A DNA stretch of 64,000 nt from Pseudobutyrivibrio ruminis HUN009 (GCF_000703005.1 NZ_JNLH01000001.1:957501-1021500), one strand, 5' to 3'; positions 25,093-34,013 are shown, numbered from the stretch's first letter. Numbers and translations: made by a program. The notes: generated by a model not told the origin, from the sequence alone.

Positions 25093-26037
25093 ATGAAAAT
25101 TTTAGGACTTTCATGCGGAACAAGAAACGGCAACAACGATACAATGTGCCGTGTTGCTCTTGAAGCAGCAAAAGAAATGGGGGCAGAAATCGAGTTTATC
25201 CACGTATTTGATTGGGACATCAAGTACTGTACAGGCTGTGTTGCTTGCTCTAGAAGTTTAGTAATGGGTAAGGGCATGGTTTGCTCTCAGAAGGACGATT
25301 TTGCAAAGCTTTTCGATAAGATGGCTGAGGCAGATGGCGTTCTTGTAGTTGACCCTATTTATGAGTCAGGTGGATCTGGATTATTCCACGTATTATGTGA
25401 CCGTATGGGCCCTGGACATGACATCGGAATGATGTACATGCTTGATGGAAAGCTTAAGGAGCAGGGTAAGGAAGGTCTTGATCCTAAGTACTTAAAGAAG
25501 AAGGCAATTTCTTTTGTAGGTATCGGTGGATCTGACTGGGCATGCCGTGTTGAGACAGATCACGCTATGCTTGCAATGAGCCCAGCTTGGACTGTAGTAA
25601 ATAATGAGTTCTTCTCATGGTCAAAGGATGTAATCATGCAGGATGAGAAGGTTGAGCGTATGAGACAGATCGGACGTAACCTTGTTGAAGCTGCAAAGGA
25701 TGTTGACAATGCTAAGTGGATGGGTGAGCCAGGTGCATGTCCTCACTGCAATGGTAACAACTTCTACATCTTCCCAGGCACAACTCACTGTGTATGCGAG
25801 CTTTGCGGTCTTGAGGGAACACTTGAGGTTGTAGACGGTGCATTCAAGTTCAAGTTTGCTCCAGAAGATGAGCACAAGGCTCATGACACAATCTCAGGAA
25901 AGAAGCTTCACGGCGATGATATCTTTGAGAACGAGGGACGTCTTATGAACCTCTTCAAGGATCCAGAGTTTAAGGCTCGTAAGGAGCACTATACAAATGT
26001 AGTAGCACCAACTCCTTCACCATCGAAGGCAGTCTAA
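25093..26037 (+). CDS. Flavodoxin-fold NAD(P)H-dependent oxidoreductase with C-terminal zinc ribbon
   Basis: A 314-residue protein. Residues about 1-200 are an NADPH-dependent FMN reductase/flavodoxin fold: MKILGLSCGTRNGNNDTMC binds FMN phosphate, then CTGCVACSR (as in iron-sulfur flavoproteins and WrbA relatives) and VDPIYESGGSGLF. Residues about 215-242 add CPHC and CVCELCG, a four-cysteine zinc-ribbon or rubredoxin-like site. Family knowledge suggests FMN-dependent electron transfer; the substrate is unknown. It may reduce the compound degraded by the operon, or recycle ferredoxin. AGGAGG lies 8 bases before ATG 25093; the nearby ATG at 25088 is out of frame. Confidence 0.8.
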   Translation: MKILGLSCGTRNGNNDTMCRVALEAAKEMGAEIEFIHVFDWDIKYCTGCVACSRSLVMGKGMVCSQKDDFAKLFDKMAEADGVLVVDPIYESGGSGLFHVLCDRMGPGHDIGMMYMLDGKLKEQGKEGLDPKYLKKKAISFVGIGGSDWACRVETDHAMLAMSPAWTVVNNEFFSWSKDVIMQDEKVERMRQIGRNLVEAAKDVDNAKWMGEPGACPHCNGNNFYIFPGTTHCVCELCGLEGTLEVVDGAFKFKFAPEDEHKAHDTISGKKLHGDDIFENEGRLMNLFKDPEFKARKEHYTNVVAPTPSPSKAV

Positions 26038-26061
26038 TTGAATTATTGGGAGGGTAACGAA

Positions 26062-26538
26062 ATGGGAAAACCAAGTTTAAAGTTCTTTATTGTATTTAAC
26101 TTAGTAATGAATATTCCATTGGCAACAGCTATGTCAATTGGTGGAATGATTTTTTCAGGAAATGCTGCAAATTTAGCTACTCCGGCACTTCCTATTAATA
26201 TACTGCTAGGATTTATATTGGCGTGTATCGTAAATACGATATTCCCTATTCCACTTATTGCAATGAAATTTCCAGGGTTATTTAAAATTGATCCTGAGAG
26301 TGTTCCTGGAAGATTCCTAGGAAATGTACCAGTTGTATTCATTTTTGTTGTAATCATTGGACTTGCAATGAACTTTGTAAACGTGCAGATTTTTGCAGGA
26401 GTTCCAGCTCCAGCATTCTTGTTTGCATTCCTTGGAACTTTCATTCCTATGTATGTACTTTGCTACATCATTGCTATGATTTTTATTCCAATTGCTCAGG
26501 GAGCAGCTGCTAAGGCAGAGGGAAAGAAAATTGCATAA
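26062..26538 (+). CDS. Four-TM membrane protein (DUF2798-like), copy 2
   Basis: A 158-residue protein with four hydrophobic helices. It aligns by eye with the 143-residue protein at 24593: FIVFNLVMNIPLATAMSIGG against NVIINVCMALSINTTATILA, and CIVNTIFPIPLIAMKF against FTINTVAAIILPMGLIGSWF. The start is ATG 26062, with GGGAGG at 26049-26054. It is the last gene of the operon and is followed by a terminator. Confidence 0.65.
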   Translation: MGKPSLKFFIVFNLVMNIPLATAMSIGGMIFSGNAANLATPALPINILLGFILACIVNTIFPIPLIAMKFPGLFKIDPESVPGRFLGNVPVVFIFVVIIGLAMNFVNVQIFAGVPAPAFLFAFLGTFIPMYVLCYIIAMIFIPIAQGAAAKAEGKKIA

Positions 26539-26559
26539 ATAAACTTGTTAGCCATCATA

Positions 26560-26602
26560 AGGGCCATTCTTCTTATTTTATAAGAAAGGATGGCCCTATT
26601 TT
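26560..26602 (+). terminator. Terminator at the end of the 2-oxoacid operon
   Basis: The arm starting GGGCCATTCTTCTTA (26561) pairs with the arm ending in ATGGCCC (26596), about 14-15 bp with one bulge, and is followed by ATTTT. Confidence 0.8.
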
Positions 26603-26678
26603 GCAACACATAGAATGTATAAAATTTATTCACAAATGAGTGATAGAATGTATTATCGGAGAAGAAAAGGGCCAAGTA

Positions 26679-29600
26679 ATGGGGAAGAGTGAGTTTTTAA
26701 AGGACAATCGAGACGAATTGACAGGCCTTCTGGATAAACACGCTTTTATAGAATGGGGCCAGGAACTTATTGACACGCAAGACAAACAGGTTGAGTATGG
26801 GTTTGTCTTTTTTGACATGGAAAACTTTAAGCTCTACAACATTAACTACGGGTATGAAAAGGGAGACGAATTATTAGTAGAAATAGGAAAGATATTAGAA
26901 GAAATATTTAAAAATGAGCTTGTCGCCAGGTTTTCTGGGGACCATTTTGTAGTTTGTACAAATAGTATACAGATAGTGCCTTCAATAGTTGAAACAAGAA
27001 AACGCGTAAAGGCACTACAAAGAAAAATAAATATTGAGCTAAAAGCTGGTGTTTACATATTAGAAGATGACAACATAGATGTTTCAAGATGCGTGGACCG
27101 AGCAAGAATGGCATGTGTCAGCATCAAGAAAAAATATGATATCGACTATAGGTTTTACGATGAAGAACTAGCTGGAACAATACAACGAAAACAATTAATT
27201 ATAGATTCTGTAGATGAAGCTTTAGAAAAAGGATATATAAAGGTATATTATCAGCCAATTATACGAAGCCTCACAGGTAATATTTGTGGATGGGAAGCAC
27301 TAGTTCGTTGGATTGATCCTAAAAGAGGAGTATTTTATCCGGATGAGTTCATATCTGTATTGGAAGAATACAGATTGATTCATAAGGTTGATTGCTATGT
27401 AATCGAAAAAGTTATAGCGAAATTTTCTGAAATGAAAAGAGATGGACTAAAAGCTGCTGTCCCAGTATCTGTGAATTTATCGCGAATTGATTTTGAGACA
27501 ATAGATTTAATCTCTTATGTTGGTAGTCTGATAGAAAAATATGATACAGATAAAAGCATTATCAGACTAGAAGTAACTGAAAGCGTTATGATGGATAATC
27601 CTAGATTTATCCAGGAAGAAATATCCAGATTAAGAGAAAATGGCTACAAAGTGTGGATGGATGACTTTGGTAGTGGTTATTCTTCTCTTAATCTGCTGAG
27701 AGCATTTCAGTTTGACCTAGCCAAAATAGATATGGAATTTTTGCAGGATTTTGATACATCAGACAATGGAAAGATTGTATTAAAGCATACTGTATCTATG
27801 CTGAAAAATATGGGTATTCATACTCTTGCTGAGGGGGTAGAAACAAAGGAGCAGTACGATTTTTTGAAGCTGTTAGGCTGCGAACTGTTACAGGGATATT
27901 ATATCGGGCGACCACTGCCTCTTGATGAAAGTATGCGGGAAGTGGAGAAAGCAGGATATAAGTTTGAAAACCTGGATTATAGAGCATTTTTGGATTTAGT
28001 TGGGAAAACAGATCTGCTTAGACAAAATCCGTTGGAAGGAAAGCCGGATACTGTTACAGAAAATGATCTTCCTTTAGCAATGGGCCTTGTACGCGATAAT
28101 AAGTGGAGATTTGCCTATTTCAATGAAGGGTATGAAAAGGCAATAAAAATCTTTGGTAATGAAAATATGGAAAATGCCGAGGCGATGATAAATGGAGATG
28201 AAAAATGGCCTTGGATTCAAAAAAATGATTTTTGGAATATGTGCCTTTTAGCTAAGAAATCGGGAGAAGCTGAAAGTATAGAATTTGTAGAAAATGGGCA
28301 TATTGTGAATATGAGAGCTCGTCATATTGCATATGATGACGAAACACAGACGGATGCGTATCTGGTTTCAATCAGATTATTATCAAACTATTTAAATGAA
28401 AGCTATGAAAGCAAGGTCAAAATTGTAAGTAGTTATATATTCTCATTTTACGAATGTATTGACGTCTTTGGATTAGATGGAGTTTATTATGAAAATATAT
28501 ACCTTTCAAATGGCAGTGTACATGTGCGGGATAAAAATTTAAAAGCAAAAGAAATGATAGAAAGCTTATGTAAAAACAAGATACATGAAGACGATAGAGA
28601 ATTGTTTTATAAGTTGATGGACTTGGAGCACGCCAAGGAAAACCATATATATGAACCAGGAGGAGTTAAGTTTGGTCTACTTAGAATATCCGATGCTAAT
28701 GGTGAGTACGTATGGAAGTCTGTCACTACAAGGATTATTTCTATATTCGGAAGAGAAGCATTGATGAGTTGTGTTGCTGAGGCTACGCAAGGCATGTCTA
28801 ATCATATGAGTGAAATTATGTCATATGATAACAGTAACAGCTTAATTAACAAAATAAACGATAATGATTATGCCTTTGAAAATATCCTAAGACTTGTGCC
28901 GGTTGGTGTTTTTTGGAAAGATCGAGAACGCAGATTTTTAGGAGCAAATCAGATGTTCCTGGATTATTATGATTTGAAAACGGTCGACAGCATAAGGGGA
29001 AAAACTGATGAAGATATGGGATGGCATATTAATCCCGAACCATTTAAGCAGGATGAACTGGCGGTCATAAAAGAAGGAAAGGTAATTAGAAATGTTCCAG
29101 GCGAGTGTATTGTAAAAGGCGAGCTCAGGCGCATATCAGCAAGCAAGCAGCCATTTGTTATTGATGGCAAAATTGTTGGATTATTGGGATATTTTGTTGA
29201 TATAACTGATGATGAAAAAGTGAAGGCTAATCTAGAAGCATTATCAAATACAGATGAATTAACAGGAATGTTAAATCGACGAGCTTTTGATGAAATTGTA
29301 GACAAATACATTGATCAATACAATATAGATAAAACGGATTTTGCAATGATGGTATTTGATATTGATAGGTTTAAGCAGGTAAATGATCGTTATGGTCATA
29401 TGTTTGGAGATTTGGTTCTCAAAGCTGTAAGCAAAAGATTAAAGGAGGTAACTAATAACAATAGTCTGGTATTTAGAATAGGAGGGGATGAGTTTGCCCT
29501 TTTGCACCAGTATGCTAGCAAAACAGAGTTGGATAGTATAGTTCAGGACTTTAATTACAAAATTGCAAAGATAAAGAGAATAGGTAATGAGGATATAAAA

Positions 29601-29711
29601 GTAAGAGTATCAGTTGGAGTATCAACTTATAAAGAGACAGAGGATAAGGATCGTATGTATGAATTATCAGATAAACGTATGTATGACGACAAGCTGTCGA
29701 AGAAAGGATAA
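26679..29711 (+). CDS. Multidomain c-di-GMP protein: degenerate GGDEF - EAL - PAS - GGDEF
   Basis: About 1010 residues, no predicted membrane helix. The first GGDEF-like domain (about 10-165) has DELTGLLDKHAF, but its signature is changed to SGDHF near residue 86, so it is probably inactive. An EAL phosphodiesterase domain (about 175-420) keeps WEALVRW, the catalytic Glu in LEVTESVMM, DDFGSGYSSL and AEGVETKEQ. A region of unclear fold spans about 430-725, a PAS domain about 735-850 (LVPVGVFWKDRERRFLGANQ), and the last GGDEF (about 855-1010) is intact with IGGDEF. It could both make and break c-di-GMP. ATG 26679 is preferred to GTG 26640, which lacks a ribosome site. Codon use is more AT-rich than its neighbours. 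Confidence 0.88.
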   Translation: MGKSEFLKDNRDELTGLLDKHAFIEWGQELIDTQDKQVEYGFVFFDMENFKLYNINYGYEKGDELLVEIGKILEEIFKNELVARFSGDHFVVCTNSIQIVPSIVETRKRVKALQRKINIELKAGVYILEDDNIDVSRCVDRARMACVSIKKKYDIDYRFYDEELAGTIQRKQLIIDSVDEALEKGYIKVYYQPIIRSLTGNICGWEALVRWIDPKRGVFYPDEFISVLEEYRLIHKVDCYVIEKVIAKFSEMKRDGLKAAVPVSVNLSRIDFETIDLISYVGSLIEKYDTDKSIIRLEVTESVMMDNPRFIQEEISRLRENGYKVWMDDFGSGYSSLNLLRAFQFDLAKIDMEFLQDFDTSDNGKIVLKHTVSMLKNMGIHTLAEGVETKEQYDFLKLLGCELLQGYYIGRPLPLDESMREVEKAGYKFENLDYRAFLDLVGKTDLLRQNPLEGKPDTVTENDLPLAMGLVRDNKWRFAYFNEGYEKAIKIFGNENMENAEAMINGDEKWPWIQKNDFWNMCLLAKKSGEAESIEFVENGHIVNMRARHIAYDDETQTDAYLVSIRLLSNYLNESYESKVKIVSSYIFSFYECIDVFGLDGVYYENIYLSNGSVHVRDKNLKAKEMIESLCKNKIHEDDRELFYKLMDLEHAKENHIYEPGGVKFGLLRISDANGEYVWKSVTTRIISIFGREALMSCVAEATQGMSNHMSEIMSYDNSNSLINKINDNDYAFENILRLVPVGVFWKDRERRFLGANQMFLDYYDLKTVDSIRGKTDEDMGWHINPEPFKQDELAVIKEGKVIRNVPGECIVKGELRRISASKQPFVIDGKIVGLLGYFVDITDDEKVKANLEALSNTDELTGMLNRRAFDEIVDKYIDQYNIDKTDFAMMVFDIDRFKQVNDRYGHMFGDLVLKAVSKRLKEVTNNNSLVFRIGGDEFALLHQYASKTELDSIVQDFNYKIAKIKRIGNEDIKVRVSVGVSTYKETEDKDRMYELSDKRMYDDKLSKKG

Positions 29712-29717
29712 AGATTT

Positions 29718-29748
29718 GGGAGGCACTACTACTGTGCCTTCCTTTTTC
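29718..29748 (+). terminator. Intrinsic terminator after the c-di-GMP protein gene
   Basis: Bases 29718-29726 pair with 29734-29742 (9 bp, one G-U) around a 7-nt loop, followed by TTTTT. Confidence 0.88.
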
Positions 29749-29836
29749 ATTTATCAAATTGTTACAAAATATACCACATTGAAATAGTAAAAGTGACAGA
29801 ATTTGACTAGGTGTGATTATTTATGAGCGTTTATGA

Positions 29837-29865
29837 TTGCAAAGCCCGAAATATGGTGTTATATT
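29837..29865 (+). promoter_or_regulatory. Promoter of the fru operon
   Basis: TTGCAA (29837-29842) and TATATT (29860-29865) are spaced by 17 bp, with TGT before the -10 box (extended -10). Confidence 0.75.
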
Positions 29866-29879
29866 TTCCTTAGAACAAT

Positions 29880-29897
29880 CAAATTCAATCGAATTTG
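29880..29897. promoter_or_regulatory. Probable FruR operator
   Basis: A perfect inverted repeat CAAATTC-AATC-GAATTTG lies just downstream of the predicted start site and before the fruR start. This is the usual place for a DeoR-family repressor site. Confidence 0.5.
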
Positions 29898-29912
29898 TTC
29901 AAGGGGTGGAAA

Positions 29913-30665
29913 ATGCTAACAGAAGAACGAAGGGCAAAAATAATTGAAATAGTCAATGAAAAAAAGGCGGTTTCAGTAAATGAATTGGTAGAGTTGCTAG
30001 ACACATCAGCAGCTACCATTCGAAGAGACATCAATGCACTCAATCGTTCTAAGCAACTGGTGAAGGTATTTGGAGGTGCTACTGCAATATCCACTTTGGA
30101 TGTAAACACCAAAGAGGACGCAGTAAAGGCAAAGGCTAGCAAAAATGTAGCTGAAAAAGATTGCATCAGCAAATATGCAGCAGGGCTTATACAGGACAAT
30201 GATTTTGTGTACATCGATGCAGGAACTACAACACTTACCATGATTGATTACATTGATAATCACAAGGCTAAGTACATTACTAACGGTGTAGTTCATGCAA
30301 AGAAGCTTATGGACAAAGGGCTTGAAGCCATCATGATTGGAGGCAGGCTCAAGGCCCCAACAGAGGCAGTAGTTGGTCCAGATTGTGTTGAGTTTATTCG
30401 AAAATATCATTTTACTAAAGCCTTCATGGGAACCAATGGCATTTCAATTCATGCAGGGTTTACCACACCAGATGTGGACGAGGCCATGATTAAGACAGAA
30501 GCAATCAGACATGCTTATATGTCATACGTTTTGGCAGACCACACCAAATTTGATCAGATTAATTCGGTCACATTTGCGCAGATTGGTGATTGCTGCATCA
30601 TCACAGATAAGCTACAGGCTAGAGATTATATTAATCACACAGTAGTAAAAGTATGTGCAGAATAA
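29913..30665 (+). CDS. fruR: DeoR family regulator of the fructose operon
   Basis: A 250-residue DeoR-type repressor. The N-terminal helix-turn-helix reads RRAKIIEIVNEKKAVSVNEL and DTSAATIRRDINALNRSKQL. The C-terminal DeoR sensor domain contains FVYIDAGTTTLTMIDYI, which is expected to bind a sugar phosphate (fructose 1-phosphate by analogy). The start is ATG 29913 with AAGGGGTGG upstream; a TTG in frame at 29895 falls in the operator palindrome. It heads fruR-fruK-fruA, and a fitting operator lies in its leader. Confidence 0.9.
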   Translation: MLTEERRAKIIEIVNEKKAVSVNELVELLDTSAATIRRDINALNRSKQLVKVFGGATAISTLDVNTKEDAVKAKASKNVAEKDCISKYAAGLIQDNDFVYIDAGTTTLTMIDYIDNHKAKYITNGVVHAKKLMDKGLEAIMIGGRLKAPTEAVVGPDCVEFIRKYHFTKAFMGTNGISIHAGFTTPDVDEAMIKTEAIRHAYMSYVLADHTKFDQINSVTFAQIGDCCIITDKLQARDYINHTVVKVCAE

Positions 30666-30681
30666 ACTAGGAGGAAACGTA

Positions 30682-31587
30682 ATGATTTATACTGTTACAT
30701 TCAATCCAGCATTGGATTATGTTGTGCGTATGGATGGAGATTTACTTCCAGGCATGACAAACCGTTCTTCAAGTGAGGAATATTATTTCGGAGGTAAGGG
30801 AATCAACGTATCAATGGTTCTCTCAGAGCTTGGATTAAAGAGTACAGCATTAGGATTTATCGCAGGCTTCACAGGTCATGCAATTGACGCAGGTGTTAAG
30901 GCTGCAGGAATCGACACAGACTTCATCGAATTAAAAGAAGGCATTTCACGAATCAATGTAAAGCTTAAGGCAACAGAGGAAACAGAGATTAATGCTCAGG
31001 GACCAAAGATTGACGAAGCAGCACAGATGGAACTTTTCAATAAGCTTTCAAAGCTGGTAGAGGGCGATGTACTTATTCTCGCTGGATCAATTCCAAATTC
31101 TTTACCAGATGATGTATATGAAAGAATCCTTTCTGCTTTAGATGGCAAGGGAATCGAGTTTGTAGTTGATGCTACAAAGGATCTTCTTACAAACGTATTA
31201 AAGTATCATCCATTCTTAATCAAGCCAAACAATTTTGAGCTTGGCGAAATCGTAGGCAAAGAGCTTAAGACAGACGATGAGATTTACGAGGGAGCATTAA
31301 AGCTTCAGGAAATGGGCGCAAGAAACGTTCTTATCTCAATGGCTGGGGACGGCGCAATGCTCGTTGATGAAAATGGAAACAGATATCGCATCGGCGTACC
31401 TAAGGGAAAGGTTCGCAACTCAGTAGGAGCTGGCGATTCAATGGTTGCTGGTTTCGTTGCAGGATATATGAAGACAAAGGACTACGATGTAGCGTTAAAG
31501 ATGGGAACAGCTGCAGGTTCTGCAACAGCATTTTCTGATGGTCTTGCACAGGCTGCAGATATCGATGCACTTTATAAAACATTGTAA
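30682..31587 (+). CDS. fruK: 1-phosphofructokinase
   Basis: A 301-residue PfkB-family kinase that converts fructose 1-phosphate to fructose 1,6-bisphosphate. It begins MIYTVTFNPALDYVV, with the substrate motif GGKGINVSMVLSELGL and the catalytic GAGDSMVAGF near the C-terminus. ATG 30682 has AGGAGG about 8 bases upstream. It lies between fruR and the fructose PTS gene. Confidence 0.94.
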   Translation: MIYTVTFNPALDYVVRMDGDLLPGMTNRSSSEEYYFGGKGINVSMVLSELGLKSTALGFIAGFTGHAIDAGVKAAGIDTDFIELKEGISRINVKLKATEETEINAQGPKIDEAAQMELFNKLSKLVEGDVLILAGSIPNSLPDDVYERILSALDGKGIEFVVDATKDLLTNVLKYHPFLIKPNNFELGEIVGKELKTDDEIYEGALKLQEMGARNVLISMAGDGAMLVDENGNRYRIGVPKGKVRNSVGAGDSMVAGFVAGYMKTKDYDVALKMGTAAGSATAFSDGLAQAADIDALYKTL

Positions 31588-31651
31588 TTAGCTGCTTACT
31601 CGGAGAAGGCAGTTAATATATATTAATTTTTAAACACATGTAGGAGGGAAT

Positions 31652-33568
31652 ATGAAAATTTCAGAGTTTATCGATCCTAGAGGGATCAAGCTTCAAGAGG
31701 CGATAGCTTCTCAGGACGAAGCAATCGACAAGCTTATTGCTCTTCATAACGAAGTAGGCAACTTAAGCGACGTAGCAGGATTTAAAGAGGCAATCCTTGC
31801 ACGTGAGGCAAAGGGCACAACAGCTATTGGTAATGGTATTGCAGTACCACACGGAAAGTCAGCAGCAGTTAAGAAGGCTGGTCTTGTTGCAATTACATGT
31901 CCAGCAGGTGTTGATTACAAGGCTCTTGATGGTAAGCCAAGTAATTTATTATTCATGATCGCAGCTCCAGAGGGTGGCGCTGATACACATCTTGAGGTTC
32001 TTTCAAAGCTTATGCAGATGCTTATGGACCCTGCATTCTGCAAGACTCTTGTTGAGTCAAAGTCAGTTGATGAATTCCTTGCACACATCGATGCAAAGGA
32101 AGCTGAGAAGGATGCAGCAAGTGCAAACAAGACAGATCTTTCAAAGGCTGCTTCAGGCACAAAGAAGATCGTTGCAGTTACAGCATGCCCAACAGGTATT
32201 GCACATACATTTATGGCAGCTGAGTCTCTTGAGCAGAAGGCTAAAGAGCTTGGTATTGCATTTAGAGTAGAAAAAGATGGTTCTGGCGGAGCTAAGGATC
32301 CTCTTACAGCAAAGGAAATCGAAGAAGCAGATGCAGTTATTATCGCTGCAGATAAGAACGTAGATATGAGCGTATTCGATGGCAAGAAGGTTGTACTTGC
32401 ATCTACAAAGGATGCAATCCACACACCAGAGAAGCTTTTCGACAAGGCTGAGACAGCTTCTGTATATCATCACACAGGTGCAGTTTCAAAGAAGTCTGAC
32501 GACAGCAACGAGTCAATCGGACGTCAGCTTTACAAGCACCTTATGAATGGTGTATCACACATGCTTCCATTCGTTATCGGTGGTGGTATCCTTATCGCTA
32601 TCGCATTCTTACTTGATGATTACTCAATTGATCCAAGCAACTTTGGTATGAACACTCCAGTAGCAGCTTGGTTCAAGACAGTTGGTGGTGCAGCATTTGG
32701 ATTCATGCTTCCAATTCTTGCTGGTTTCATCGCTCAGTCAATCGCAGACAGACCAGGTCTTGCAGTTGGTTTCGTTGGTGGTGCTCTTGCAGCTTCTGGT
32801 GCTACATTTGCAGCTCCAGGAGGAAACATTCCATCAGCATTCCTTGGCGCTTTAGTAGCAGGTTTTGCAGCTGGTTACTTCATGAAGTGGCTCGAAAAGC
32901 TTTGCGACAAGCTTCCACAGTCTCTTGAAGGTATCAAGCCAGTTCTTATTTACCCACTTTGCGGTATTACAGTAATCGGTGTTATCATGTGCGCTGTTAA
33001 CCCAATCGTTGGTGCACTTAACGCTTGGATTTCTGGTGTTCTTTCAGGCATGGGAACAACATCACTTGTACCACTTGGAATTATCCTTGGCGCAATGATG
33101 GCAACAGACATGGGTGGCCCACTTAACAAGGCAGCATATGTATTTGGTACAGCAGCTCTTGCAGAGCAGAACGAAGTAGGCTGGATGATCATGGCAGCAG
33201 TTATGGTTGGTGGTATGGTTCCTCCAATCGCAATCGCTCTTGCAACACTTATCTTCCCTAAGAAGTTTACAGTTGCTGAGAGAAAGGCTGGCCCAGTTAA
33301 CTTCATCATGGGCTTCTGCTTCATCACAGAGGGTGCTATCCCTTACGCAGCAGCAGATCCACTTCACGTAATCCCATCTCTTATGGTTGGTTCTGGTGTA
33401 GCTGGTGCACTTTCAATGGTATTTAGATGTACACTTATGGCTCCACACGGTGGAATCTTCGTATTCCCTGTAGTTGGCCACTGGGCACTTTACCTTGTAG
33501 CTCTTGCAGTTGGTTCAGTTGTAAGCTGTGTACTTCTTGGCTTATTGAAAAAAAATGTAGAAGAATAG
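31652..33568 (+). CDS. fruA: Fructose PTS transporter, fused EIIA-EIIB-EIIC
   Basis: A 638-residue fused permease that imports fructose as fructose 1-phosphate. EIIA occupies about 1-150 with the phospho-His in GIAVPHGKSA. EIIB is at about 170-265 with the phospho-Cys in AVTACPTGIAHTFMAAESL. EIIC spans about 290-638 with some eight to ten hydrophobic segments, beginning LYKHLMNGVSHMLPFVIGGG. The domain order A-B-C is usual in Firmicutes. It is followed by a terminator, then ptsH and ptsI. Confidence 0.94.
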   Translation: MKISEFIDPRGIKLQEAIASQDEAIDKLIALHNEVGNLSDVAGFKEAILAREAKGTTAIGNGIAVPHGKSAAVKKAGLVAITCPAGVDYKALDGKPSNLLFMIAAPEGGADTHLEVLSKLMQMLMDPAFCKTLVESKSVDEFLAHIDAKEAEKDAASANKTDLSKAASGTKKIVAVTACPTGIAHTFMAAESLEQKAKELGIAFRVEKDGSGGAKDPLTAKEIEEADAVIIAADKNVDMSVFDGKKVVLASTKDAIHTPEKLFDKAETASVYHHTGAVSKKSDDSNESIGRQLYKHLMNGVSHMLPFVIGGGILIAIAFLLDDYSIDPSNFGMNTPVAAWFKTVGGAAFGFMLPILAGFIAQSIADRPGLAVGFVGGALAASGATFAAPGGNIPSAFLGALVAGFAAGYFMKWLEKLCDKLPQSLEGIKPVLIYPLCGITVIGVIMCAVNPIVGALNAWISGVLSGMGTTSLVPLGIILGAMMATDMGGPLNKAAYVFGTAALAEQNEVGWMIMAAVMVGGMVPPIAIALATLIFPKKFTVAERKAGPVNFIMGFCFITEGAIPYAAADPLHVIPSLMVGSGVAGALSMVFRCTLMAPHGGIFVFPVVGHWALYLVALAVGSVVSCVLLGLLKKNVEE

Positions 33569-33602
33569 TTCAGAATCTGTTAATATATTGAACGATAAAA
33601 AA

Positions 33603-33639
33603 CCATTCTGGGGGACTATGCTCCCCTAGAATGGATTTT
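33603..33639 (+). terminator. Intrinsic terminator after fruA
   Basis: A 13-bp stem (33603-33615 with 33622-33634, one G-U) has a 6-nt loop and is followed by ATTTT. Confidence 0.85.
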
Positions 33640-33648
33640 ATGTTTTTG

Positions 33649-33682
33649 TACTTTATAGACTTCCCGTTTATTCTATAAAGTA
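33649..33682. promoter_or_regulatory. Perfect inverted repeat upstream of ptsH
   Basis: TACTTTATAGA (33649-33659) and TCTATAAAGTA (33672-33682) are perfect 11-bp arms around 12 nt. The repeat ends directly before the likely ptsH -35 box. It has no T tract and is more likely a protein-binding site than a terminator. Confidence 0.5.
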
Positions 33683-33711
33683 TAGACACATAAAATAGAT
33701 AATTGTATTTT
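33683..33711 (+). promoter_or_regulatory. Possible ptsHI promoter
   Basis: TAGACA (33683-33688) and TATTTT (33706-33711) are spaced by 17 bp. Boxes are imperfect; an alternative -10 box TAAAAT lies at 33691. Confidence 0.4.
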
Positions 33712-33734
33712 GCGAAACGAAAGGAGTTTTATTT

Positions 33735-33998
33735 ATGGTTTCACAGAAGGTAAAGGTAACTAACGAACAGGGTATGCACATGCGCCCAGCTACAGTATTC
33801 AGCGCAGCTGTTACACCATTCGATTCAGATGTTAAGATTTTATTCAACGGTAACGCATACGACGGAAAGAGCGTTATGATGCTTATGGCAGCTTGCATTA
33901 AGTGTGGTGCTGAAATCGAGATCCAGTGTGATGGTCCTGATGAGGAAGCTGCACTTGCAAAGGCAGTAGAGTTAGTAGAGAGCGGTCTCGGAGACTAA
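33735..33998 (+). CDS. ptsH: Phosphocarrier protein HPr
   Basis: An 87-residue HPr that passes phosphate from enzyme I to the PTS permeases. The active His is in GMHMRPAT, and the regulatory Ser site is DGKSVMMLM, so catabolite control by HPr kinase is likely. Fifteen bases separate it from ptsI. Confidence 0.95.
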   Translation: MVSQKVKVTNEQGMHMRPATVFSAAVTPFDSDVKILFNGNAYDGKSVMMLMAACIKCGAEIEIQCDGPDEEAALAKAVELVESGLGD

Positions 33999-34013
33999 TA
34001 CAGGAGGATACTT

